NCBI GenBank assembly: GCA_030612965.1
Contig: JAUWMW010000113.1
Location: 1-7,344 of the forward strand
Direction: 5' to 3'
From: a bacterium
Lineage (GTDB): Bacteria; Zixibacteria; MSB-5A5; GN15; FEB-12
DNA length: 7,344 nt
Made by a program: the position numbers and the translations under genes. Every line of letters begins with the position of its first letter. The stretch's first letter is position 1. The notes beneath the pieces were generated by a model that saw nothing but the letters and a program-made list of their open reading frames with translations, made no database searches and was not told the DNA's origin. This document shows, in pieces, positions 1-5,413 of the stretch.

Positions 1-851
1 TGCCCACTGATCAGCCAGCCCAGATCGTGATCCAAGCGTTTCGACACCAGCGCTTCGTAAAACAGGTAGCGGTATTTGCCGTCGATTGTGCCGTCCGGCG
101 TCGCGCGAACATTCCAGCCGTCGCAGTACGGAGGCTCTGACTCGTAAACATATCCGCCGTCGTGAAAACCGAGCCGCACGCGTATGTCCTGCTCGCTTTC
201 CGGGTACAGATAAAGGTACGGCGCACGTTCCTGCATCGGCGCCCAGAAGCTGAGATCAGAGTAGTCGGCTGAACTTGAGTTGGCCACCGCAAGTTGAAAC
301 GGCATCTGTTCGTAGGAGAAGTTGACGGTATACTCCCCGGCAGGCAGCCCTGCGATCCCGTAGCGACCCTGCGCGTCAGTGTTGGTGGCAACCAGCAGAT
401 TACCTTGCGAATTCGTGAGCCACACTTCCTGACCGTTCAGATACGTGTCGGCAAAATACGTCTGGCGGGCAATTATCACTCCGGTGACTGAGTTCGGAAC
501 CTGCGGCACACCGTCGAGATCGACCGTTATTGAATCCCCTTTCGTGCACTGATACAATTCGGTGTAAAACCCGTCGGCATCGGCATAGATATAGTAGCGC
601 GGCGGGTCGTAATACGGATCGGTCTCTTCGACATCAATCACGACATCTCCCTCGGTCGCCAACATAGTGGTCTGAAGAAGGGTCCCCCGACCATCAGAGT
701 ATATGGTCAGAGTTATGTTTTCGGCCACGGCATCCAGTGGCGCCGGGAAATCATGCAAGTTCGCCGGGCCGGTGGTCTTGCTGCAGGTCAGTGTCAGCAT
801 AGCCGCCATGACACATATCCCAAGCGTTAGAGTACGATTTACTTCCTTCAT
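1..851 (-). CDS. Putative secreted lipoprotein with carboxypeptidase-regulatory-like domain (3' end outside window)
   Basis: An open frame runs from the ATG at 851-849 leftward without a stop to the window edge, giving 283 residues of an incomplete protein. The N-terminus (MKEVNR, then a hydrophobic stretch at about 7-22, then Cys23-Ser-Lys) looks like a lipoprotein signal, but the residues before Cys23 (TLT) do not fit the usual lipobox, so lipidation is uncertain. Residues about 121-180 resemble a carboxypeptidase-regulatory/Ig-like beta-sandwich, with the typical ending DAQGRYGIAGLPAGEYTV at 159-176. From about 211 a second module begins (PYLYLYPESEQDIRVRL, later DGWNVRATPDGTIDG); I recall similar YLYP...DGW...PDGT modules in uncharacterised extracellular proteins but know no function. 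GGAGG lies 8 bases before the start. The gene is divergent from the DUF2723-cmk-plsC genes. It is probably an envelope or extracellular protein; no enzymatic role can be assigned. Confidence 0.8.
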   Translation of the reverse strand, partial: MKEVNRTLTLGICVMAAMLTLTCSKTTGPANLHDFPAPLDAVAENITLTIYSDGRGTLLQTTMLATEGDVVIDVEETDPYYDPPRYYIYADADGFYTELYQCTKGDSITVDLDGVPQVPNSVTGVIIARQTYFADTYLNGQEVWLTNSQGNLLVATNTDAQGRYGIAGLPAGEYTVNFSYEQMPFQLAVANSSSADYSDLSFWAPMQERAPYLYLYPESEQDIRVRLGFHDGGYVYESEPPYCDGWNVRATPDGTIDGKYRYLFYEALVSKRLDHDLGWLISG

Positions 852-859
852 TGTTTGAT

Positions 860-864
860 CCTCC
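860..864 (-). promoter_or_regulatory. Ribosome binding site of the lipoprotein-like gene
   Basis: The minus strand reads GGAGG here, 8 bases before the ATG at 851-849. This strong, well-spaced Shine-Dalgarno sequence supports both the reading frame and the start, which matters because the gene has no stop codon inside the window. Confidence 0.75.
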
Positions 865-915
865 AGGTCTGCAGCTTGATCCAATTCTGCGGTTTACCCT
901 CTTGACGTTATCGGC

Positions 916-946
916 GCACCGTCCGTTGTATAGAATCAAACGGTGC
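916..946. repeat. Inverted repeat upstream of the lipoprotein-like gene
   Basis: GCACCGT at 916-922 is matched by ACGGTGC at 940-946, a 7-bp perfect stem around a 17-base AT-rich middle. An alternative inner pairing is CCGTT at 923-927 with AACGG at 939-943. It lies 65-95 bases upstream of the minus-strand start, so it could be an operator, a leader hairpin or simply another palindromic repeat. The sequence does not decide between these. Confidence 0.45.
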
Positions 947-1024
947 TCCCGTGTACCGAGTATACAAATCTTGAGCTTTGGCGGTTCCCTGTCAAGAAGA
1001 ACATGATAGTCTGGTCAGACTCAG

Positions 1025-1046
1025 ACCTGAACGGAGTTCAGGTTTT
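1025..1046 (+). terminator. Terminator-like hairpin without an obvious upstream gene
   Basis: ACCTGAAC at 1025-1032 and GTTCAGGT at 1036-1043 form a perfect 8-bp stem with a GGA loop, and TTTT spans 1043-1046. The short T run fits a weak rho-independent terminator for + strand transcription. No + strand gene precedes it in the window, so it may instead be an operator-type palindrome or a member of the surrounding repeat cluster. Confidence 0.35.
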
Positions 1047-1163
1047 CGACAATGTTCAGTTTGCCGCAAAACGTCCCGTGGCCGGCGGAGACAAGCCCCC
1101 CGCTACGCAACAGAAAAAGCAACTTGTGGGACAACCTCGGGACCTCCACCTCGCACCGAATGT

Positions 1164-1206
1164 CATGGTTCGACTCCGCTCATGGTTCGACTCCGCTCAC
1201 CATGAG
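1164..1206. repeat. REP-like palindromic element with a 17-bp tandem duplication
   Basis: The 17-base unit CATGGTTCGACTCCGCT occurs twice back to back, at 1164-1180 and 1181-1197. The second copy, with its right flank, forms a hairpin: CTCATGGT at 1179-1186 pairs with ACCATGAG at 1199-1206 around a 12-base loop. The core TCCGCTCA at 1192-1199 recurs inverted as TGAGCGGA at 1240-1247. From memory, TTCGACTCCGCTCA cores are dispersed repeats in some environmental bacterial genomes; this is recollection, not a search result. The unit partly resembles a tRNA T-arm, but its stem does not pair. Confidence 0.65.
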
Positions 1207-1270
1207 GTGCCGGGGAACGAGAGTTTTCAGACCTCACCCTGAGCGGACAGGCTGTGTCATAAAGCCGTTT

Positions 1271-1310
1271 CGCAGGGTCCTGATCCGCCCAAGCGGATTG
1301 TGACCCTGCG
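1271..1310. repeat. Long imperfect hairpin repeat
   Basis: The outer arms CGCAGGGTC at 1271-1279 and GACCCTGCG at 1302-1310 are perfect over 9 bp. The inner arms ATCCGC at 1283-1288 and GCGGAT at 1293-1298 are perfect over 6 bp, closing a CCAA loop. They are joined by a C-T mismatch and two possible G-U pairs, so the whole is a nearly continuous 18-bp stem. No T run follows on either strand, which argues against an intrinsic terminator. It fits a dispersed palindromic repeat better. Confidence 0.6.
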
Positions 1311-1348
1311 ATTCTCGCTATGGCATTGTGGGAAAGCAGCCTTAAGAA

Positions 1349-1401
1349 CCACCGGTTCACATCCGCCGCGGCGGACCTTCGGCGAACGCAGGAACCAGTG
1401 G
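1349..1401. repeat. Imperfect inverted repeat with an inner GC-rich palindrome
   Basis: CCACCGGTTC at 1349-1358 pairs with GAACCAGTGG at 1392-1401 at 9 of 10 positions. Inside lies the perfect 14-base palindrome TCCGCCGCGGCGGA at 1362-1375. The nested arrangement could form a cruciform or a branched RNA. It contains no coding signal and no T run and is probably a further repeat element of this spacer. Confidence 0.5.
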
Positions 1402-1434
1402 AACATACAATTGCAACACAGCCTGGCAGTCGAA

Positions 1435-1458
1435 GGGGGCTGATGTCTCAGCGTCCCC
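1435..1458. repeat. Short GC-rich hairpin
   Basis: GGGG at 1435-1438 pairs with CCCC at 1455-1458, and GCTGA at 1439-1443 pairs with TCAGC at 1448-1452, leaving a TGTC loop and a two-base GT bulge. It sits about 35 bases upstream of the promoter elements for the DUF2723 gene. It has no T run. Whether it regulates that promoter or is another repeat is unknown. Confidence 0.45.
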
Positions 1459-1490
1459 CGCCGCGTCGGAAGAGGCGGTCGAGTAGTTAC

Positions 1491-1519
1491 TTGACAAGTG
1501 TATAATAGTCCACGATTAT
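1491..1519 (+). promoter_or_regulatory. Candidate sigma-70 type promoter for the DUF2723-cmk-plsC operon
   Basis: A perfect TTGACA at 1491-1496 is followed after exactly 17 bases by GATTAT at 1514-1519, a 4-of-6 match to the -10 consensus. That would place the transcript start near 1526, giving a leader of about 45 bases. A perfect TATAAT at 1501-1506 lies inside the spacer but has no good -35 box at its own correct distance; it may be a second, overlapping -10 element. Position, AT content and distance to the start at 1572 all suit a promoter here. Confidence 0.5.
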
Positions 1520-1561
1520 GCAACCGGATCGCATCGGTCAACGGGATTAGCATCAGCCGTT

Positions 1562-1566
1562 AGGAG
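1562..1566 (+). promoter_or_regulatory. Ribosome binding site of the DUF2723 gene
   Basis: AGGAG ends 5 bases before the ATG at 1572 and supports that start. No better upstream start is visible in frame. Confidence 0.65.
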
Positions 1567-1571
1567 TCAGG

Positions 1572-3821
1572 ATGAACAACGTGCAAAAACCTTCATCGAA
1601 GCTCTATCTCGGTCTGGCGGTTATCATAGTCGGTTTCGTCTGCCTGCGCACGCCGCCGGTGGACTCCTTCTGGTCGATGACGGTCGCGCCGCTGCTTCTG
1701 ATTCTTGGTTACCTGGTGTTGATTCCGTGCGGATTGTGGCCGCGCCGTTCCAAGGTGGTCAAATCGGAGAATGAACCCGAATCAGCCAACAGCCGGTCGA
1801 TAGTCCGGTTCACCGGTCTCGGCGTGTTCCTGCTTTCCTTCTTAGCCTACTGCCTGACGCTCTGGCCGGGGCCCCGGTGGTGGGACAGCGCCGGTTACAT
1901 GGCCAGCAGCATCACGATGGGTGTCGACGGCGCGCCGGGATCGCTACTCTTGCAGTTGCTGGGACGTCTGTCATGGTTCGCGACGTTTTTCGTGACGCCG
2001 TCGGCGCGGCTCAATCTGGTGTTAGCTTTGGCGACGGCGCTGGCGGTGACGATACTGTTCTTCACCATAGTTCGCCTGCTGCGTTTCATGCGAGGGGACG
2101 ATGACGATGACGACACGGCGATTGTCACCGGCGCGCTGGTAGCGTCGCTTACCCTGGCTTTTGCCGTGAGCGTCTGGGCGCACGCCGGCTACACCAACCC
2201 GTACGGGCTGAGCCTGCTGACGGCGGCGGTGCTGTTCTACCTCGCCGTGCGATGGTGGGAAAACCCGGACGCTGAGGGGGCCGGCAATTTTCTGTTGCTG
2301 GCAGTGTTCATCTTTGGTCTGGATCTGAGCGTGCACCGCAGTAACCTCTTGTTCGTGCCGGGATTCTTCGTGATGGTTCTCTTGCGACGTCCGCGGACAT
2401 TCCTATCCGGTCGCTTGTGGCTGGGCGGTCTGCTTTTATTCGCGCTCGGATTATCGCTGCAACTGTTCAACATGTTTCGCGCTCAACTCGACCCGCAGAT
2501 CAACTTCTCCAACCCCGACAGCTTCGCTGCTCTACGGGACTACCTGGCTCTTAAGCAGCGGGGTATCTCGGTGTTCGGGGCAGATCTCTTGCAGCGCAAA
2601 GGTTCACTATGGGATATCCAGATCAACCACGAATACCTGCGCTACCTGGGGTGGAATTTCGCCGGTTTCGATTACGAATCGCTGGGTGTCAAGTGGAACG
2701 CGCTGTACGGGCTGCCGCTGGCGGTCGGCCTCGTCGGTTTCCTTTACAGCTTCGTGCGCAGGAGAGCAGCGTTACTTATCCTGATTATGTTCCTGTGCTC
2801 AAGCGCGCTGGCGATCTTCTACCTGAACATCCCGGTCGACTACTTCCGCAAGATGGACCGCCACTTCCTGGCCTCGTTCATGCTCTTCAGTGTATGGATC
2901 GGGATTGGCTCGTTCGCTTTGCTACGACTACTATCCAGGCTGACCGGATACCGACCGGCCGTAGACTGGTTGTTAGCTTTGCTGCTGGTGATCGCTCTGC
3001 CGGCAAATGCTCTGTTTGCTAACTGGAAGATCAATGACCAGAGCCAAAACTACTTGCCTTACGATTATGGCCGCAACCTTCTTGAGACGTGCGAACCTAA
3101 TGCTATCCTCATCACCGCGGGCGACAGTGATACCTTTCCGATATGGTATTTGCAGATGGTCGAAGGCTTCCGCACCGATGTCATCGCCATGAACTACCCT
3201 CTTCTGAATACTTCATGGAGACTGCACAGCCTGTTGAAATACCAGCCCGACCTACCGTGGAGCCTCACCGACGATTCGGTGGCAAACATGAGGCCCATTT
3301 CGATTGATAGCCACGCGGTGACCATCTACTCCGTTGGATCAGTCAATCTGCCGGTGGAGTTGACAGTGGCGCCGATGGCTGGCGGTAAATTCCTGCTGGT
3401 GGCCGATCAGGTCTTGCTCGAGATATTGACCACGAACCGCTGGCAACGCCCTGTCTACATCTCGGTAGGGCTGGGCGGTCGCGTCCCCTTTGGGCTGAAC
3501 GACTATCTCAGGTTCGACGGTTTGGCCTTGCGGGTGATGCCGGACCCAGCCGACCGCCGCAACCTCAGTGCGCTTGAACGGAATGTGCTGGAGCGCTACG
3601 CCTACCGCGGTCTGGGCGGCGAGACCATGCTGGACCGGGAGTCGCGCAACATGACCAACAACTACCGCCGCGCCTTCGCCTTCCTTGAACACTTCTACAA
3701 TGAACAAGGCAATGACTTGGCAAGAGAACGCTTGCAGGAGATTGTGCTTAACCTCTGGCCGGCGGAGAGCACAACGGAACAATCATCCGATTCGGATCAG
3801 GATGCTGGGGACAGTGACTGA
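1572..3821 (+). CDS. DUF2723 family polytopic membrane protein, putative O-mannosyltransferase-like (TMEM260-type) GT-C protein
   Basis: This 749-residue protein has roughly 13-14 hydrophobic segments between residues 11 and 484 and a soluble C-terminal part. Family hallmarks: the N-terminal loop YCLTLWPGPRWWDSAGY at 93-109, VHRSN at 254-258, MDRHF...FMLFSVWIGIG at 428-446, then YDYGRNLLE, GDSDTFPIWYLQMVEGFRTD at 517-536, NTSWR, RPVYIS at 626-631 and YLRFDGLALRVMP at 645-657. The C-terminal series is typical of bacterial DUF2723 proteins. Eukaryotic TMEM260 of this family is a protein O-mannosyltransferase; a lipid-linked sugar donor and an exported acceptor are inferred here. Two extra membrane segments (11-55) precede the domain. 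The usual DSGE acidic pair is D105-S-A-G, lacking Glu, and the usual HPPG is GAPG (120-123). A run of six Asp (176-181) lies between two membrane segments. cmk follows after 18 bases. Confidence 0.85.
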   Translation: MNNVQKPSSKLYLGLAVIIVGFVCLRTPPVDSFWSMTVAPLLLILGYLVLIPCGLWPRRSKVVKSENEPESANSRSIVRFTGLGVFLLSFLAYCLTLWPGPRWWDSAGYMASSITMGVDGAPGSLLLQLLGRLSWFATFFVTPSARLNLVLALATALAVTILFFTIVRLLRFMRGDDDDDDTAIVTGALVASLTLAFAVSVWAHAGYTNPYGLSLLTAAVLFYLAVRWWENPDAEGAGNFLLLAVFIFGLDLSVHRSNLLFVPGFFVMVLLRRPRTFLSGRLWLGGLLLFALGLSLQLFNMFRAQLDPQINFSNPDSFAALRDYLALKQRGISVFGADLLQRKGSLWDIQINHEYLRYLGWNFAGFDYESLGVKWNALYGLPLAVGLVGFLYSFVRRRAALLILIMFLCSSALAIFYLNIPVDYFRKMDRHFLASFMLFSVWIGIGSFALLRLLSRLTGYRPAVDWLLALLLVIALPANALFANWKINDQSQNYLPYDYGRNLLETCEPNAILITAGDSDTFPIWYLQMVEGFRTDVIAMNYPLLNTSWRLHSLLKYQPDLPWSLTDDSVANMRPISIDSHAVTIYSVGSVNLPVELTVAPMAGGKFLLVADQVLLEILTTNRWQRPVYISVGLGGRVPFGLNDYLRFDGLALRVMPDPADRRNLSALERNVLERYAYRGLGGETMLDRESRNMTNNYRRAFAFLEHFYNEQGNDLARERLQEIVLNLWPAESTTEQSSDSDQDAGDSD

Positions 3822-3839
3822 TTAAGGTGGGTGGAGTTG

Positions 3840-4613
3840 ATGACCAGCCGACGTGTCCTGCCGACGGAATTTCCCGTTGCCAACCATCGCGCCATCCCTT
3901 ACCATGCCCCAATGACTGACGACAAGCTGAATTTGTCCAAGCTGAAAGGCAAGATCATCGCCATCGACGGTCCTGCCGGGTCGGGCAAGTCGACCACGGC
4001 GCGACTGGTGGCGGCACGGCTGGGCTATACCTATCTCGATACCGGCGCTATGTATCGCGCCGTCACCTGGTTTGCCCTTAAGAGCGGAATTGATCCCTCC
4101 GATGGTGACAAGTTGGGTGAGATGGCGCGCACGATGCAGTTTGAGTTTGCCACCGAAGCAGAAGTCAACCGCGTGCTGGTCGGCGAGTACGACGTCACCA
4201 CCGACATCCGCAGCCCCGAAGTCACGCTCCATGTCTCCGAAGTATCCGCGCACAAATCGGTGCGGGTGGCGATGGTAGCCCGACAGCAACAGATGGCCAA
4301 AGAGGGCTCGATCGTCGCCGAAGGGCGCGATACCACCACAGTCGTCTTCCCCCAAGCCGACATCAAGATATATCTCGACGCCAACACCCGCACTCGCGCT
4401 GAGCGGCGGCTGTTGGATCTCAAGGGCATGGGTATCGATAGCAGTGTTGAGGAACAAGAGGCGGATATCATTCGTCGCGACAAGTATGATTCAGAGCGCA
4501 CCAACTCTCCCCTGACCAAGGCTTCTGACGCGCACATCGTCGACACCTCCAATCTCACCATTGAAGGACAGGTCGACAAGATCATCGCGTTGATTCACTC
4601 GGTTATCAAGTAG
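3840..4613 (+). CDS. cmk: Cytidylate kinase (CMP/dCMP kinase)
   Basis: Cytosolic kinase that moves the gamma phosphate of ATP to CMP or dCMP, feeding CTP/dCTP pools and CDP-lipid synthesis. Numbered from the ATG at 3840 (257 residues): Walker A GPAGSGKST at 44-52, the CMP-binding DTGAMYRA at 67-74, GRDTTTVVFPQAD at 162-174 (the family usually has GRDIGTVVFP, so Ile-Gly is replaced by Thr-Thr), the LID-like RRDKYDSERTNSPL at 212-225 and the final DAHIVDTS. All core parts are present. The start is uncertain. A GTG at 3831 is possible but is too close to AAGGTGG (3824-3830), which sits well for the ATG at 3840. An ATG at 3912 would give a family-like 233 residues but lacks a ribosome binding site. 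It lies 18 bases after the DUF2723 gene and 2 bases before plsC. Confidence 0.95.
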   Translation: MTSRRVLPTEFPVANHRAIPYHAPMTDDKLNLSKLKGKIIAIDGPAGSGKSTTARLVAARLGYTYLDTGAMYRAVTWFALKSGIDPSDGDKLGEMARTMQFEFATEAEVNRVLVGEYDVTTDIRSPEVTLHVSEVSAHKSVRVAMVARQQQMAKEGSIVAEGRDTTTVVFPQADIKIYLDANTRTRAERRLLDLKGMGIDSSVEEQEADIIRRDKYDSERTNSPLTKASDAHIVDTSNLTIEGQVDKIIALIHSVIK

Positions 4614-4615
4614 CC

Positions 4616-5230
4616 ATGAAAATCCTGTACTATACCGGATGGACGCTAACGCGAGTCATCACCAAATTAGTCTATCGCATCAAAGTCAGCGGGACGGAGA
4701 ACATCCCGAAACAAGGCGGTTTCATTCTTGCCAGCAATCATCTGTCGTACTATGATCCGCTGTTGGTGGGCAGTTGGGCGACGCGACAGGTGTACTTCAT
4801 GGCCAAGCAGGAGTTGTTTGAGAACCCTCTGTTTGGCAGCATCATCAGAAGGACCAACGCCCTGCCGCTGCGTCGCCGTACTATCGACCGCGCCGCCCTG
4901 GACAGTTGTGTCGAGGTAATTGAACAAGGCTACGGCTTGACTGTTTTTCCCGAAGGTACCCGGGCCAAAGAAGGACGTTTCCTCGATCCGAAGCCGGGGG
5001 TGGGGATGGTGGCCGTGCGCGCGCGCTGTCCCATCGTGCCCGCCTACATCCACGGCTCCAATCATCTCGGCGCCTGCTTGCTCGGTCGTGAGCGCCTTAG
5101 CATCACCTACGGTGAACCGCTGCCGGCCAACTGGGTAGCCTCCTTTGAGACCTCCAAAGAGAGCTATACTGAGATCGCCAGAGTGGTGATGGAGCGCATC
5201 GCCGGTCTCAGCAGTACGGGAAAACCCTAA
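4616..5230 (+). CDS. plsC: 1-acyl-sn-glycerol-3-phosphate acyltransferase (lysophosphatidate acyltransferase)
   Basis: Acylates lysophosphatidic acid at sn-2 to give phosphatidic acid, at the inner face of the cytoplasmic membrane. The 204-residue protein is a compact, complete member: the catalytic NHLSYYD (HX4D, His42 and Asp47), block II region RRTNALPLRRR at 78-88, FPEGTRAKEGRF at 111-122 for glycerol-phosphate binding, and VPAYIHGS at 141-148. There is no strong N-terminal membrane anchor, only a mildly hydrophobic, basic start. The ATG follows the cmk stop by 2 bases and has no clear Shine-Dalgarno sequence of its own, suggesting translational coupling to cmk. The cmk-plsC pairing upstream of rpsA is a known arrangement in several phyla. 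The acyl donor (acyl-ACP or acyl-CoA) cannot be read from the sequence. Confidence 0.92.
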   Translation: MKILYYTGWTLTRVITKLVYRIKVSGTENIPKQGGFILASNHLSYYDPLLVGSWATRQVYFMAKQELFENPLFGSIIRRTNALPLRRRTIDRAALDSCVEVIEQGYGLTVFPEGTRAKEGRFLDPKPGVGMVAVRARCPIVPAYIHGSNHLGACLLGRERLSITYGEPLPANWVASFETSKESYTEIARVVMERIAGLSSTGKP

Positions 5231-5285
5231 ACCGAAACCGCTTGTCACCCGATCATTAATCCAGCCGCGATATTAGAGAAATGAC

Positions 5286-5313
5286 TTGATTTTTCCTCAG
5301 GTCAGGCTATTTT
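5286..5313 (+). promoter_or_regulatory. Candidate promoter for rpsA
   Basis: TTGATT at 5286-5291 and TATTTT at 5308-5313 are separated by 16 bases, an acceptable sigma-70 type arrangement (an alternative -10, TTTTAT at 5310-5315, gives 18). The predicted transcript start near 5320 falls right at the first leader hairpin. This would let rpsA be expressed apart from the cmk-plsC operon. Read-through from plsC is still possible because no clear terminator follows it. Confidence 0.45.
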
Positions 5314-5321
5314 ATGCGGCT

Positions 5322-5385
5322 GCCGCGAAGAGAACGCGGCGACCTGACGGTTTTCCCATATCGGGAAAAATCCAAAACCGTCAGG
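5322..5385 (+). promoter_or_regulatory. Structured 5' leader of rpsA, candidate autoregulatory element
   Basis: Two hairpins stand side by side. The first is GCCGCG (5322-5327) with CGCGGC (5335-5340) around a 7-base AAGAGAA loop. The second pairs CCTGACGG (5343-5350) with CCGTCAGG (5378-5385) and nests a 7-bp hairpin, TTTTCCC (5351-5357) with GGGAAAA (5363-5369). The outer stem can instead extend to 12 bp by pairing TTTT with AAAA (5374-5377), so two conformations compete. The structure ends 8 bases before the Shine-Dalgarno sequence. E. coli S1 represses its own mRNA through a structured leader, so feedback control is plausible here, but this is inference. The absence of a T run speaks against a plain terminator. 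Confidence 0.5.
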
Positions 5386-5393
5386 GTTCATGT

Positions 5394-5400
5394 AAGGAGG
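5394..5400 (+). promoter_or_regulatory. Strong but distant ribosome binding site of rpsA
   Basis: AAGGAGG is close to a perfect anti-SD match but ends 13 bases before the ATG at 5414, longer than usual. A TAA directly precedes that ATG in frame, so no earlier in-frame start is possible. The next in-frame ATG is at residue 57 and lacks a comparable site, so 5414 remains the best start. Confidence 0.65.
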
Positions 5401-5413
5401 TTCTCTAAAGTAA

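Larger units (their letters stand above)
852..1571. other. Divergent intergenic region rich in inverted repeats, no convincing gene
   Basis: This 720-base stretch separates the leftward lipoprotein-like gene from the rightward DUF2723 operon. Short open frames exist on both strands, but they overlap each other and the repeats and lack plausible ribosome binding sites. I see inverted repeats at 916-946, 1025-1043, 1164-1206, 1271-1310, 1349-1401 (containing a perfect 14-bp palindrome at 1362-1375) and 1435-1458. The right end, from about 1490, carries promoter elements and a Shine-Dalgarno sequence for the gene at 1572. The repeats differ in sequence, so this looks like several dispersed palindromic elements collected in one spacer rather than one array. 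No tRNA or CRISPR structure was found. Confidence 0.7.

Noticed and set aside
902..936. TTGACG and TAGAAT as a + strand promoter
   Set aside because: The hexamers are 23 bases apart, too far for a standard promoter, and no + strand gene follows nearby.
1164..1206. tRNA-like T-arm, GGTTCGACTCC
   Set aside because: The bases flanking the loop do not form a T-stem, and no acceptor, D or anticodon arm is nearby; the unit is better explained as a palindromic repeat.
943..1242. Open frame of 99 codons and overlapping short frames in the spacer
   Set aside because: They run through the inverted repeats and the tandem 17-mer, overlap one another in different frames, and lack ribosome binding sites and recognisable protein features.
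1164..1458. CRISPR array
   Set aside because: The only identical direct repeats are two adjacent 17-mers without a spacer; the other repeats differ in sequence.
2097..2114. Run of six Asp codons as a frameshift or contraction site
   Set aside because: The frame is intact on both sides and the run falls in a loop between membrane segments, so it reads as a normal acidic loop.
3822..4457. Open frame of 211 codons on the - strand
   Set aside because: It is antisense to cmk, which has full family motifs on the + strand.
4667..5248. Open frame of 193 codons on the - strand
   Set aside because: It is antisense to plsC, whose HX4D and FPEGTR motifs establish the + strand gene.
5231..5285. Intrinsic terminator after plsC
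   Set aside because: I find no stable stem followed by a T run in this stretch; the strong hairpins further on belong to the rpsA leader.
5231..5413. An ispH gene or remnant between plsC and rpsA
   Set aside because: Some genomes have ispH here, but the gap is only 183 bases and shows no coding remnant.
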